Below, piece by piece: positions 1 to 11,584 of a stretch of DNA of 64,000 nucleotides. Under the pieces are notes generated by a model that was given only the letters and a program-made list of their open reading frames with translations, was not told where the DNA came from and did not search any database. The DNA comes from Bombyx mori. Its lineage: Eukaryota > Arthropoda > Insecta > Lepidoptera > Bombycidae. Position numbers and translations under genes: made by a program. The DNA lies in the NCBI RefSeq assembly GCF_030269925.1, contig NC_085127.1:7757501-7821500 (forward strand), read 5' to 3'. Position 1 is the first letter of the stretch. Each line of letters opens with the position of its first letter.

Positions 1-461
1 TTTTTTTTTTATGTGTTTGGCTTCGTCAAAATAAGTCGCTTTACATTCAAAGTCACGTGAATTATTAATAATAAATACGGTGACATGAAAATGAGTTAAT
101 ATAAATTTATAATTACATTATTAATTGATCGTTTCAGGCTGTCAGGACTATCTACATAACCAGTATTATTTTATTAATTTAGGGAAACTAACAGTCACCT
201 AATAACATTAGAAATATATATAGAAAGACAATGCGAATACCAGTAAAGTTTCCATACAGATAAAAACAATAATCTTGCAAAATAAATGAAAGAAAAAATA
301 GGAGCTCAGTATCTAATTAGATGGTTTCGATAAGTAGTGAATTACACTTATTATTCAGAAACTTACCTAATACCCACCGTCATAATAATAATATAGACGT
401 ATCACAACACTCTTCCTGATATAATTACCTGACCGTTCAAAAATATCACATGTAGTAAATA
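1..461. other. AT-rich spacer
   Basis: Nothing recognisable: AT-rich sequence beginning with a short T run. No frame, repeat family or RNA could be supported. Confidence 0.5.
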
Positions 462-659
462 AAGGGTTTTTCATTAAGAGCGCTCAAACTTTTAAAAAAA
501 ACCTGTTCAAGTGATATTGCCAAAATTTTTATTTTATTTTAAAAGATATTCGATGACATTGTGTATAGAATTTAAAGGCCAAATGGCCGCCGCGACTACG
601 CTGTAGGTGGTGTATCCTGGTGGACCAATTTTGTATGACATTTTCGCTTAAATGGGGCT

Positions 660-1104
660 TATTTTTTATTTTTTATTTGCTTTGATGGATAGACGAGCTC
701 ACAGCCCACCTGATGTTAATTGGTTACTGGATCCCATAGACATCTACAACGTAAATGTGCCACCCACCTCGAGATATAAGTTCTAAGGTTTCAGTATAGT
801 TACAACGGTTACCCCACCCTTCGAACCGAAACGTATTACTGCTTCACGGCGGAAACAGGCAGGATGGTGGTACCTACCCGTGCGAACTCCCAAGAGGTCC
901 TACTACCAGTGATAACGCAAATTATAATTTTGCGGGTTTGATTTTTATTACACGATGTTATTCCTTCACCGTGGAAGTAAATCGTGAATATTTGTTGAGT
1001 ACCTATTTCATTAGAAAAATTGGTACCAGCCTGCGGGATTCGAACACCGGTGCATCGCTGCATACGAATGCACCGGACGTTTTATCCTTTAGGCCACGAC
1101 GACT
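660..1104 (-). mobile_element. Bm1 SINE, full length, nested in the mariner-like element
   Basis: On the minus strand it runs from the tRNA-derived head (GTCGTGGCCTAAAGGATA, then the B-box-like GGTGTTCGAATCC) to the tail AAGCAATAAA-like end, here degraded to a T-rich run on the plus strand. Bm1 is the abundant Pol III SINE of Bombyx and encodes nothing. Its position inside another element dates it as the younger of the two. Short open frames on both strands over this stretch are chance frames of the SINE. Confidence 0.9.
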
Positions 1105-1124
1105 TAAAATTTTCACGAACACAT

Positions 1125-1480
1125 TTTCACGAAGAACGCGAGCTATGGTTGAGATTTCACGTAGCCTCACAGAAAGTAGTCGAGCAGTATTAAGTCACAT
1201 TTGATGATGTCCCCACCACGCCAGATGACGAAGCCATCGAATTTCTCTTCCAATAAATTTAATGTTTACCGTGCTGTATGGCAAGTGGCGCCGTCCTGTC
1301 GGAGCTACATGTTTGTGAGATACATACCATCTATCCTAAGTAACAATTTTTTTTTATCATTATCCGATATCGGACGCCTTTGATATTGAACGCGGCTGCT
1401 GACGCATCTTCGAAGATATACTTCGATGATACCGCCGGACAAGCGTGTAGCGTTCCATGCTGAAATGTTATGATATATAT
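1125..1480 (-). pseudogene. Mariner-like transposase pseudogene
   Basis: The minus strand can be read, across a stop and missing residues, as MERYT near the start, then RQDGATCHTAR, LLEEKFDGFVI, RGGDI and CDLILLDYFL.GYVKS. This is the order of the catalytic-core block of transposases with the QDGATCHTA signature in the Tc1/mariner superfamily. The usual WPPRS segment after GGD(I/V) is gone, there is a stop in place of the W before GYVKS, and most of the N-terminal half is deleted. It cannot encode an active enzyme. Confidence 0.65.
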
Positions 1481-1550
1481 TGTGTCATCGCTTTACCAAA
1501 ATGGCCGCTATGAGCTATCAAAGTTGAGCGTTCCTATTGAAAAACCCTAT

Positions 1551-2535
1551 ATACAATTATGTATGGGGCTGGATATGATGAATAATATATTATTATCTAA
1601 TTACGAACAGGACATTTCAACCTTATTACATTCAACATTCAATATAAAGCCGTCGAATACTTCTTGCAAGAACTCAGTTCGATATCCGTGTTAAGTCATT
1701 TGTATTTCAAAATTAAATGTTATAATTTTTTACTTTCCATTGTTTCGACTTGATCAGTATTATACTGTTTCAAAATATTAAAACCCAATAGTAAGAACAT
1801 GTCTTACTATTTATGTAAAACGAGCATTGTACTCTTATATGAATTTGTAAGCTCTCTAAAAGCTCTCAAAGTAAACCTAGCTTTTGACCTCTTAAATAGA
1901 ACTAGCATCGCTTAGGCCACATTTTTAACGCAAATTCCCTCGTAACTGACTTATACGTGAGTATGGAATGCAGATTTGAAGCGATAATAAGATTAGATAG
2001 ATAAATATATCCAGCGATAAAAGTACATCAAATCTATCAAATTATACTGTAACCAACAATAATAATTATTAATTTATTTACATTCGTAATTAAATTAAGC
2101 CAAAGATTCCTTCTTTTCATACTTTATTTAAAAGCACTACCCATCATCGGCAAACGGGCGAAATCTGAGAAATTATTTCGTTTTTTTTTAAATTCAGTGA
2201 ATTAATTTAAATTCGCAATTTTTTATTCAGCTTTAGTTTAGTTAAGCTTAGTGAAGATTTAAAAATAGATAGCTGTAAGCTGTAACTAATAATTAGTAAC
2301 ATTATACAAAACACCAATTAGCTTATGTTAGTGGTACTACCGTATAAGTAAAAATATTTCTTGCATATTCTATTACTCTAAAAATATAAGTCTCTTAGAT
2401 CCGTTTTTCCGTAATATTAGTATTTAAATCTGTGTATTTTAAAGCGCTCATTTTAAGAGTTTTAATCGAAAATTTATTTTCACTATTGAAGTTCAGTGCA
2501 TGTTACATTAGGCACGAGGATGAAGTTTAACGGTA
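1551..2535. other. AT-rich spacer
   Basis: AT-rich sequence with no recognisable frame or repeat; small open frames lack any family signature. Confidence 0.5.
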
Positions 2536-2633
2536 GGCAGCGGCTTGGCTCTGGCATTGCTGAAGTCCATGGGCGATGTTAACCACTCACCATCAGGTAG
2601 GCCGTATGCTCGTCTGCCTACAAGAGCAATAAA
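2536..2633 (+). mobile_element. LINE family A, 3' terminal fragment
   Basis: Starts at the ACGGTAGGCAGCGGCTTGGC box and ends TGCCTACAAGAGCAATAAAA. Longer copies elsewhere in the window show that this box lies just after the codons for RRGL.RVLNG at the C-terminus of a jockey/CR1-like ORF2, so this is only the last ~100 bases of a 5'-truncated insertion. It lacks the word GCCCCT present in other copies. Local family label; could correspond to a named Bombyx LINE, which I cannot decide. Confidence 0.75.
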
Positions 2634-3445
2634 AATAATAATTGGTCATAGCGACGGTTCTAGTCATCAAACCGTATCATGACCACTTCGTGGCGGAAAT
2701 AGTTGTGATGAAACCTTAAAACAATCTCCTGTAACAGTATATTCAAAATAATATAATTACGTTTCTTTAAAAATATATCACTAACTAAAAATACTTAAAT
2801 GTCTATTTAGAATTTTAGCACCTTTAGGATCGAAGGTTTTGCATTTAAAAATATCACTTCTACTATCGAAATTATTAGAAGTTCGTCTAGCATTAAATAG
2901 TGCTTTTTTACAAAACATTATTTTACAGCAGACTATAATTATTTTTGTCCATTTTAGCATCATGATGTCATAGTTTTAAATCATTAACATAATCAAATTG
3001 GTTGAGCATTTCTTAAGTACTTTATCAGAAAATAATATACCTAGAAGGCGCTAGACTTTTCATTTTCTATTTGAACACCACAGTATTCATTTGAAACCCA
3101 TTTTGAAATGTATCTAGTCATTAATGTTACCAGTTTTAATAATTATTAATAATTTCGTTATTAATTAGAATGAGGTATACTCGCAAAATATGATGAGTTT
3201 AGCTTAATACTTATTATAAAATATAATCTACGGAGCTGCGCTAAAAGTAACAGTGAAATTAATGAGAAAATTTTAAAAGTTCGGCGTTTGAAACAGAAAA
3301 CCTTATTATGTAATTTATAAAATAATTCAAAACATATTTTCCTAATTAACAAAAGTGTTCATTGGGCTATAAATAAAACTGTTTTGTTATATTATGATTT
3401 CATAGAACATAACTATTCGAAATTCTGTTAAGTTATCCATTATCA
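2634..3445. other. AT-rich spacer
   Basis: No recognised content. Confidence 0.5.
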
Positions 3446-3687
3446 ACTGGTGGTAGGACCTGTTGTGAGTCCGCGCGGGTAGGTACCACCACCTTGCCTA
3501 TTTCTGCCGTGAAGCAGTAATGCGTTTCGGTTTGAAGGGTGGGGCAGCCGTTGTAACTATACTGAGATCTTAGAACTTATATCTCAAGGTGGGTGGCTCA
3601 TTTACGTTGTAGATGTCCATGGGCTCCAGTAACCACTTAACATCAGGTGGGCTGTGAGCTCGTCCACCCATATAAGCAATAAAAAAA
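3446..3687 (+). mobile_element. Bm1 SINE, short 3' form
   Basis: Begins exactly at ACTGGTGGTAGGACC, in the middle of the full-length consensus, and runs to TAAGCAATAAAAAAA. The tRNA-like head and its A and B boxes are absent. The same start point is seen in several other copies in the window (see findings). Confidence 0.9.
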
Positions 3688-4534
3688 TATATATTGTGTT
3701 AGAAAAACATCTGAAAATCAATTATTTATTTTTAATTATTTGTTTAGTCGCTAGGCAAATAACTAAACGTTGCTGTTATCTGAGGACCACGCACTCTTAT
3801 GATATGAAAGTCGAATGTCTGTTATTAATAAAAAAGAAAACTAAAGGAAAATATAAAAGTTTATTATGCTAGCTTTTATTGTTTATCAAGCGGTGCTCAC
3901 TCAAAGTGTCTAAAATTAGTATTAACTGTAGCGTAATAATTTTTTATGGTCATCATTTTGCGAGTAGCTTCCGATAAATAGCTTCATGAATTATAAAATA
4001 TTCATTAAAAACTAAGAATTGACCAAAGAACTTTGAATAAGATTGATAATCTAGTTTAAAATTTGTAAATATCATGAGGAAATCATTAAGACATTACGTG
4101 TAAATTAATAATGTATATAACAGTTGTATTTGCGAATTTTAATGTAAATAAGTAAAAAGTAAATAAATAAAAAAAATTATACTGTTCCACTATAAAAATT
4201 ATTTTTAAAATATTTCGGTCGTATTTGATTTCAGATTTTATTTAGTTTGTATGCGAATGGTGTATGTACTATGCGGTGCGTAAAAAATGATAAAAAGGCA
4301 ACTTTTGTGATCATTGTTGGTGAAATGAAAGTTTAACTTCGATTATATGAACTGTAGTATTTTTTATCGTCGATTTTCATTTCATTTTGATTTGTCCCTA
4401 CCCATTCCTTAAATGTTTGCAAACACGCTTTTTTTGCCATGGAAGACATTTTGGTTTTCGACCGGCCTGCTCTTAAACCAGTAATTCCAGGGAGTCAGAT
4501 GTAATACGTAAATTAGGACCTAGTACCTAGTTTT
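3688..4534. other. AT-rich spacer
   Basis: No recognised content; a 72-codon open frame begins in Bm1 tail sequence and has no family signature. Confidence 0.5.
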
Positions 4535-4782
4535 ATTACTGGTGGTAGGATCTCTTGTGAGTCCACGCGGGTAGGTACCACCGCCCTGCCTATTTCTGCC
4601 GTGAAGCAGTAATGCGTTTCGGTCTGAAGGGCAGGGCAGCCGTTGTAACTATACTGAGATCTTATAACTTATATTTCAAGGTGGGTGGCGCATTTACGTT
4701 GTAGATGTTTATGAGCTCCAGTAACCACTTAACACCAGGTGGGCTGTGAGCTCGTCCATCCATCTAAGCAATAAAAAAAAAA
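4535..4782 (+). mobile_element. Bm1 SINE, short 3' form
   Basis: Starts ATTACTGGTGGTAGGATC and ends in an A run after CATCTAAGCAATAA. Headless like the copy about 1 kb upstream, in the same orientation, but the two differ at several positions, so they are separate insertions rather than a recent duplication. Confidence 0.9.
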
Positions 4783-5289
4783 GTAAATAAACGTGATATA
4801 CACTAAAAAGCAAGCTCTACCAGGTAAGTGCCAATCAAAACATATAATATTATGTATGAGAATAGAAAACCAGAACAGAACCAGAGAATAGAAGAGAGTC
4901 GAGCAAACCATAGATCATACGATACACTACAATTAGGGACATCCTATCGGGTTGTAGTTGATTTTATGATTTGACTTAACTTTTTTTTATTTCCTTTGTA
5001 GGCAGTTAAGGATACTGCCGATTTGATAGTGAGTGCTCATCGTTACTCATAGTTATCAGCAATAGCAAGAGCACAACCAAAGCCACTGCCCACCTCCTAA
5101 AGAAATTAAATAATTATTAAATTTCATTTCCACATCATTTTCAAAAAAATCACAAAAAGGGTGACCATTTTAATTAAAGTAATAACCATTTTAATTACTT
5201 TTAAATTGAATTGTTATTGATATTCGGTTCGATTGTATTACATACCTATTATATCAGAGATCATATACACTACAAGTGCAATTTTCTAA
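4783..5289. other. AT-rich spacer
   Basis: No recognised content, apart from a weak LINE A-like stretch around 5000-5095 (GTAGGCAGTTAAGG, then a CAGCAATAGCAAGAGCACA-like segment) too degraded to call. Confidence 0.4.
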
Positions 5290-5731
5290 TTTTTTTTTAT
5301 TGCTTAGATGAGTGACCAGCTCATGGCTTACCTGGTGTTAATTGGTTACCTGCACCCATAGATATCTACAACGTAAATGCCGCCACCAATATGAGTTCTA
5401 AGGTCTCAGGTTTTACCGTACAGCGTCTGCCCGACCCTTCACACCGGAACGCATTACTGCTTCACAGCAGAAATAAGCAGGGTAGTGGTACCACCTATAT
5501 GTGCAAGCGATACAAAACGTTCTATTACCAGTAATTACACAAATTATAATTTTGCGGGTTTGATTTTTATCACACGATGCTATTCCTTCACCGTAGAGGT
5601 AAATCGTGAACATTCGTTCAGTGCGTATTTCATTGGAAAATCGGTACTTGCCTGCGGGATTCGAACACCGGCACAGTCGCATCGCTCCATACGAATGAAC
5701 CGGACGTCTTGTCCTTTAGGCCACAACGACT
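5290..5731 (-). mobile_element. Bm1 SINE, full length
   Basis: All parts are present on the minus strand: head ending at GTCGTTGTGGCCTAAAGGAC, B-box-like GTGTTCGAATCCC, the central ACTGG box (here CTGGTAATAG) and an A-rich tail. It carries more substitutions than the youngest copies. Its 5' end directly abuts a family A LINE fragment. Confidence 0.9.
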
Positions 5732-5744
5732 TCGTAACAACGGT

Positions 5745-6245
5745 CCCCCCTCCCCTCGCTTTTCATCCTGTATATCAATGACATGCTGTCTATTGATGGC
5801 ATGTCTTGCTATGTGAATGACAGCACGAGGGATGCGCGATATATCGGCCATCAGAGTGTCTCTTTGGCTTTCTTTGTGTTATAGACGGTATATTCTATGG
5901 GAAATGCTCTGAGCAATTTTTTGAGATGATCCCATCATCTCGTTTTTGCCACCGCACCGCCCGCCACCGGAGTAGAGTACATCCATACTAGCTGAAGCCA
6001 CTGCGTTCATCTAAAGTGCGTTTCCAGAGATCCTTTTTGCCACGTACTCTGAGACTTTAGAATGAGCTCCCCTCCACGTTCCCTGAGCGCTATAACATGT
6101 CCTTCTTCAAATGAGGCTTAAGGAGAATACTTAACGGTAGGCAGTGGCTTGGCTCTGCCCCTGGCATTGTTGAACTCCATGGGCAACGGTAACCACTCAC
6201 TATCAGGTGGGCCGTATCCTCGTATGCCTACAGAATAAAATAAAA
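5745..6245 (+). pseudogene. LINE family A ORF2 remnant, RT core to 3' end
   Basis: Read across frame changes, it gives LYINDMLSIDGMSCYVNDST, where jockey/CR1-type reverse transcriptases have the catalytic YADD; here the first D of the pair is replaced (VND). It then jumps by an internal deletion to the C-terminus: FQRSFLPRTLRL.NELPS, ERYNMSFFK and RRILNGRQWLGSAPG, followed by the 3' box and TGCCTACAGAATAAAATAAA. Several stops and the loss of the thumb region make it inactive. 5'-truncated, as usual for target-primed insertion. Confidence 0.75.
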
Positions 6246-6339
6246 TAAAGAAGAATAAGACTATATAATGTAATCTTTTTCAAGATTTGTTTAGATTCGA
6301 ACATGCGCAACCATATAATGAAAATAATATATAGATATG

Positions 6340-7500
6340 GAACAAATGTTGTGTGTATTGTGTTTGTTCTTGGAGATAAAAGATGTCTAAACTGTGACGA
6401 AAAGTTTGTAACGCTAGAAAAATTAAAATTAATTTTTTTTTTTAAATTAACGCCCTCTAGCGTATACGTGGCGCAGTGTGGGGAAATATATTATAATTAT
6501 GAAACGCTGCTTAGTGCACTTATCCGACACTGTATGGCGTGACTGTACTATCTTGTCTGTGGTTCGAGGGTGAGATTGTCACAGCAGTATAGGGGGTACA
6601 TTCGAGAACCGTAAGACAATTAATATAAAAGGACAAGTCACTTTGTCCGAAGCCTTTTTCAATCAACATCTCTCGAGCTGCAGTGCAAGTTTTATTACGT
6701 ATTTACCATAGTCAATTTATCAGTTCCTTGGTGTATTTTTATTCAACCAGGATAAGTGTTTCATAATTTATTCTCCACACTGTGTCCACAACTATTATCT
6801 AAATAGAAGTTAACACCACTTTGTCTTGTCGTGTAGGTCCTAATAACTGGTACATTCCATGTACATCAGTTAGGGTGCGGAGTGTGAACTTATCACCTTC
6901 GAGATCCCGCAGTACTTTTCTACGTGGACGCTGCCGGAAGCGAGGTGCTCTGGCTTGGCGATCCAGAAAGTACTTGACTACCGTAGAACAAAGAAACACA
7001 CCTGCATACACAACCTGGCTCGGATCCAGCAACCCCAGTTGCGGGGAAGCAATCCAGTCATCGTTCGTCATTTTGTGAACCACTGGTGATACCGTCTTAG
7101 TTTATAATATTGTTATTTAATCTCACTTTCATTAAATTCTTTCTCCTGTGTTCGGTATACCTACCGACACATAATAGACAAAGATACCGTACCACTAATT
7201 TATTCTGTGTAAACAATTATAATCATTAAATCTGTAGTTAATAAACTCAAGTGTAATATATATTGTAATTGTTTCATTTATTGGCGTGAGTCTCCCAGAG
7301 CGGTAAGTGGTGGCGCCCTGAGATCCTCCTCACAGAGTCTCCTGTTCACCGGTTGTCTACCGGTGGTGACGTGTCTAGAAGTGGTGCGACTCGGCCCCGT
7401 GTCTCTCGACCCATATACCACCTTTTGGGGAGTGACGCGACTGGGCCTCATGTAACATCGGCATACCAGGGACACCCTTAGACACAGACACGTTATAAGT
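6340..7500 (+). mobile_element. Possible LTR-type retroelement remnant
   Basis: A stretch richer in GC than its surroundings holds a good TATA box (TATAAAAGG, 6624-6632) and a polyadenylation signal (AATAAA, 7240-7245), the arrangement expected of one LTR. After GTAATTGTTTCA comes TTATTGGCGTGAG, then TGGTGGCGCCCTGAG, either of which could be a primer-binding site. Between promoter and AATAAA lies a segment with open frames on both strands (6799-7083 minus, 94 residues; 6821-7078 plus, 85 residues) that I do not recognise. No second LTR, gag or pol was found. It could equally be another repeat or an unrecognised host promoter and exon. Confidence 0.3.
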
Positions 7501-7859
7501 TTATGCTACTATGTAATACAGTAAACACGTAAATACTTTTAAAATACAATATTACAAAAAGAATATTATATACAATATTAAAAACATAACTCAATTATAA
7601 ATTAATAATTTTTCTTGTAACGCGAACTTATGTACGCTAATGTAAATTTTGGCAGCTACTTCAACACATATGAGGTAAAAGATGTATTGGAATGGGGTTT
7701 ATAACCCGCATGCGTAGGTACATCAATGTTATGCATTCTGATGAATAAATAACATTGTTTGAGCAGTTGTTCCACATTATAATGGGGCCTTCGATATTAT
7801 GTTTTGATTTCACATTGGCATTCATTTTTTTTTCACATAATATATTATTTATTTAATCA
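7501..7859. other. AT-rich spacer
   Basis: No recognised content. Confidence 0.45.
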
Positions 7860-8840
7860 AAATATCTACCATTATTATCTATACAAGCTGCCATCGAAGT
7901 TCATTTATGCCTTTGCGATAGAACATTGTGATCTAGATTCTGCCAACTATGTGAAAGCATTTTGTACTGCCTCCTGGGAAGGAAACTTTTTATCACGTAG
8001 AAAATTGTCCAAATCACGAAAATAATAGTAGTCCGTTGGAGCAAGGTCTAGCGAATAGGGAGGGTGACGAATGGATTCTAATTGCGGTTCCTGTAGAGTT
8101 AAAACGGTTTCTCGTGCTGTATGAGGTCTCGCGTTATCATAGAGCAATAATGGTAAAATCAATTCATGAGTTGGGGATGTTTCACTGCAAGTTTTGCTAA
8201 CATTGTTCGGAGTTTCGCACAGTAGACATCTGCCGTTGTTGCTTGACCAGATTGGAGAAAGCTATAGTGAATAACACCATGCTGAGACCACCAAACAGTT
8301 ATCAATACCTTTTTATTGGTAAGCCTTGCTTTAGGACACTGTTGCGGCGTTTGATCTGGGGTCAGTTATTGCGTTTTTCTCTTACAGTTATCGAAATAAA
8401 TACACTTTTCATCATATGTCACAATTCGATCCAATATTTCTTCATTTCTGTATCGATTCAACAAGGCAACACGCGTTTTTTTTTGCAGACCAGTCAAATC
8501 ATGAGGCACCCATTTTTCATATTTTTTATTTTATTGATTTAAAGCAAATGAGTCAATATTGTTGGTAGGGTAACGCTAAGCGGTCCCACTAATTCCTGAG
8601 TAGTTTGGCTCGAATCGGGTTGCACCAAGTCTTTCAATTCATTGTTATTTACATGAGTGAGCGGCCACCCACGTGGTTCGTTCATCAAATCAAAATTTTC
8701 ATCACAAAACGCTTAAAGCAAAACGCAACATTAATATTGCGAGCTGTTTCTGCAGCGTTAGTTAAGCGTCGGAACTCGTATTCAAAAATCACTCGAATTT
8801 TCGGAGTATCAATCTTTCTTGTCTAAGCTGAATAAAAAAA
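7860..8840 (-). pseudogene. Mariner transposase pseudogene (irritans/mellifera-like type)
   Basis: The minus strand, through several frameshifts, gives a nearly complete series of mariner blocks: YEFRRLTNAAETARNINV, FDLMNEPRGWPLTHVNNNEL, SVTLPTILTHL, KWVPHDLTGLQKK, LLNRYRNEEILDRIVTYDEK, ITVWWSQHGVIHYSFL, YDNARPHTARETV, HPPYSLDLAPTDYYYF and LDNFLRDKKFPSQEAVQNAF. TYDEK carries the first catalytic aspartate, DNARPH the second and LAPTDY the third, 34 residues on, as in a DD34D enzyme. Coding order and length match a mariner of about 345 residues. Frameshifts and stops (for example TQ.LTPD and LMN.FYH) show it is dead. The outer terminal repeats were not found with confidence. Confidence 0.85.
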
Positions 8841-9424
8841 ACAACTGAAAGCCGATAATCGAATGTTGTGCATTTAAAAAAAAAAGAACCTCATAGATAC
8901 TATTTGAAAAAGTTTCACTCAAAAATCTCAAACCATGAAGGTTCTATGTCAATTCGAAGTACCTATTACAATAAAACGGCAAATTCATACTTCAACCCCT
9001 ATTATTACCGCACATTTTTTTTCGAGCCGTGGGCCAACTCTTGTACTAGGTTCCAGTTAAGTTCGTTCTCCTATCTACTTTATAAATAAAGATAGAATTT
9101 CATAAATTTTAGAAATATAACACAAAAATTTTGGGAAAAAAAAATTGGTTAAATAGACATCGTATTTTTATAGCATCCTGAAGGATAATAATTTGAAAAC
9201 ATAAAAATGAATTCTTTCAAAAGTAAAAATTCAGAATAATTTGAAGTCGGAAGACCAGTCCGGAAAGAAACCAAACAAAGGTAACGATGTTCTACTTAGA
9301 AAAAAAATTGTAATCAAGAAAACATCGGACATAAAATACCGCAGACCTATAGCTTTTTTTTTGTTGTTTTTGATATCACATTATAGTAAAATTGTTACAC
9401 CGATATGATGACAATTGATAACTG
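8841..9424. other. AT-rich spacer
   Basis: Probably includes the 5' flank of the adjacent mariner element, but no terminal repeat could be identified. Otherwise empty. Confidence 0.4.
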
Positions 9425-9502
9425 AAACGCATTACCGGCAGAAACATGCAGGGTGGCGGTACCTACCCGCACAGGCTCACAAAACACCATAGCACCAGTA
9501 AA
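9425..9502 (-). mobile_element. Bm1 SINE, central fragment
   Basis: Only the segment AACGCATTACCGGCAGAAA through CCATAGCACCAGT is left, about one sixth of the element. On the minus strand its 5' end is again at the ACTGG position. Confidence 0.7.
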
Positions 9503-9837
9503 ACAACATTATTGTCCAATTCCAATAAAATTCAATGATATTTATTAATTCTACCGCTTTCTATCCGTCACCATCGAATAATTCTCAAGTAATATATCAA
9601 TCATTTTCGGTACAAATTGCAATTTGTTGGTAAAGCTTGACCCGCCTTAAGTTCATTACTAAAAAGAAGATTGAAAAGAATCTCTTGTTAACTTTTTGCG
9701 AGGATTCGCTTACAAGAGTTTTTTTTTGCTTGATAGTTCTAATTAAAGTTTGCTTTCATTATCGGTACAATATATCGATTTGGTTTTTATTCTTTATTTA
9801 TGAAAGGTATCCTTATTGGTGCAGGTGTCTGATATAA

Positions 9838-10195
9838 ATTTTAATGCCCTTGTATGCAGAAGAGCATACGGCTCACCTGATGGCGAGTGGTTTGCATGAA
9901 TTTCAGCAATGCCAGAGGCACAGCCAAGCTGCTGCCTACTATTAAGTAGTTACTCTCCACAAACCTCGTTTGAAGAAAGACATGTCATAGCACTCGGGAA
10001 ACACCGTGGAGGGGAGTTCATTCCAAAGTAGGATTGTACGTGGCAGAAAAGATCTCTGGAAACGCAATGCTGGTAAACGCAATGTTTTTTGGTAGTAAGG
10101 ATGACCTCCGCTTCGGTAATGAGTGGTGCGATTTACCCTATAGTAAGGCACAATTAACCCAAATTTGCCTTCGATATCCAATTCCTACCCGCCAA
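9838..10195 (-). pseudogene. LINE family A, ORF2 C-terminus and 3' end
   Basis: Minus-strand frame of 79 codons reading YRSGGHPYYQK, then LRFQRSFLPRTILLWNELPS, VFPECYDMSFFKRGLWRV. This is the family A C-terminal domain with the reading frame still open. After it come a one-base-shifted C-terminus, the 3' box and a short T run (A tail on the coding strand). Cleaner than the copy at 5.7 kb and so probably younger. Confidence 0.8.
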
Positions 10196-10770
10196 TCAAA
10201 CCAGATCATTTGTTTAATGAAAAATATACGCTCATTTACAAAAAGGATCTAATTACAATCAATTTAGTTTAGGAATTAACGTTTTAAAAGTCCCCAATCT
10301 ATTTGTTATCAAGTCTTAAAATTCTTTGACCCGTAAATCGTTTGAAACTTGGATTCGAACCTTTGTTAAACGAAGATTAATGATCTCGGAATATGTATTT
10401 ATAAATTGTAATTTCTTTTATTCGCCCGAAATCAGAACGGTTTATTTAATGGTACCAGAGGGGTATTAATGGAAAACCGGCTCTAAATTCACTTCATTCC
10501 ATTTATCTTTGTGTACATTACAGCTAAGGAATGAGTAGGCAACTATTAAAAATATATTCTTTTGTGTGATTGTAAAGAGAACTGGATTTGTATGGTTAAT
10601 ATTTTTCTCTTAACACAATGAGATTTGTGATAGATATTTACCGCATTGACGGAACAGGTACACAATAATTGATGTATGTATTATTATTTGAATTGAAAAT
10701 TCACATTAATTTAAAATTAAATTGGAGGTGTGTACTGTTAATTTTTTTATTAAATGAATACCATTCATGA
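10196..10770. other. AT-rich spacer
   Basis: No recognised content. Confidence 0.5.
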
Positions 10771-11168
10771 TTTCTTTATTGCTTAGATTTGTGAACGAGC
10801 TCACGGCCCATATGATTTTAAGTGATTAGCGGAGTCCATAGTCATCAACGTCATAAATGCCGCTACCCACCTTGAGACACGAATTCGAAGGTCACAATGT
10901 TTACAGTACAATAACTGCCCCACCCTTCTAACCAAAACGAATTAATGCTTCACGGCAGAAATAGGCAGGGTACCGGTACCTACCCGAGCGGGCTCGCAAG
11001 AGGTCCTACTAGTAAAAACGCAAATTAGAAATTTTGCGGGTTTGATTTTTATTACACGATCTTATTCCTTCCTCGTGAAAGCCAATGGTGAACATTTGCT
11101 AAATGCGGATTTTATTAGAAAAATTAGTACCTCCCTGCGGGATTCGAACACCGGCACAGTTGCATCAC
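10771..11168 (-). mobile_element. Bm1 SINE, lacking the head end
   Basis: Tail, body and ACTGG region are present (GGTCCTACTAGTAAAAACGC at the centre) up to CACCGGCACAGTTGCATCAC. The last ~40 bases of the head, including the A box, are missing and the copy is cut off against a family B LINE fragment. Confidence 0.85.
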
Positions 11169-11189
11169 AAGTCTGAGGGTTGTGACCAC

Positions 11190-11345
11190 ACTAGACTAGA
11201 CCTAGCAAGAGCAGTGACCCACTGAGAAGATTCAGCGACTAGCTCAGTGGGTTGTATCTTTGGGTCAGGTTGCACGTCGAACTCTTGAACCAGAACGGTG
11301 ACCAGGATTGAAGTGGACTATCGTGCTCACGTTGCTTAATTGTTA
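11190..11345 (-). mobile_element. LINE family B, 3' UTR fragment
   Basis: Carries the family B signatures CCTAGCAAGAGCAGTG, CCACTGAGAAGATTCAGCG and CAGTGGGTTGTATCTTTGGG with an internal deletion that removes the CTACCACCGGATCGG segment. Non-coding. Confidence 0.7.
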
Positions 11346-11584
11346 TTGAACAGACACCACTGAGATATAAATAAATCTGAAGGTGGGTTATAGTGCTGTT
11401 GTTTGTAAGATCGTCTAGCCAATTAAAATTAGGCGAAGAAACTCTCCATAAAAACTCTAGCCATATCTAAAAAAAATCTATAAAAGAATGATTTCTCGTA
11501 CTCGATCCTTTGCTTTTCAAATTAGTAAAACATGTGTTTGATTTTACAAATCCGCGATTCTTAACCCACTCCTTTAAACTTTTT

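Larger units (their letters stand above)
462..1550 (-). mobile_element. Mariner-like DNA transposon remnant with terminal inverted repeats
   Basis: The left end reads GGGTTTTTCATTAAGAGCGC and the right end, on the other strand, AGGGTTTTTCAATAGGAACG. Both continue into CTCAA(A)CTTT, so they form imperfect terminal inverted repeats next to TA dinucleotides, the usual target of the Tc1/mariner group. Inside is a decayed transposase on the minus strand and a complete Bm1 inserted later. With Bm1 removed only about 640 bases remain, far short of a roughly 1.3-kb autonomous mariner, so this is an internally deleted, inactive copy. Family name not assigned. Confidence 0.65.

Noticed and set aside
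938..1204. 88-codon plus-strand frame
   Set aside because: Its first half is Bm1 head read on the wrong strand and its second half is the mariner pseudogene read backwards; the same start peptide recurs at every similar Bm1.
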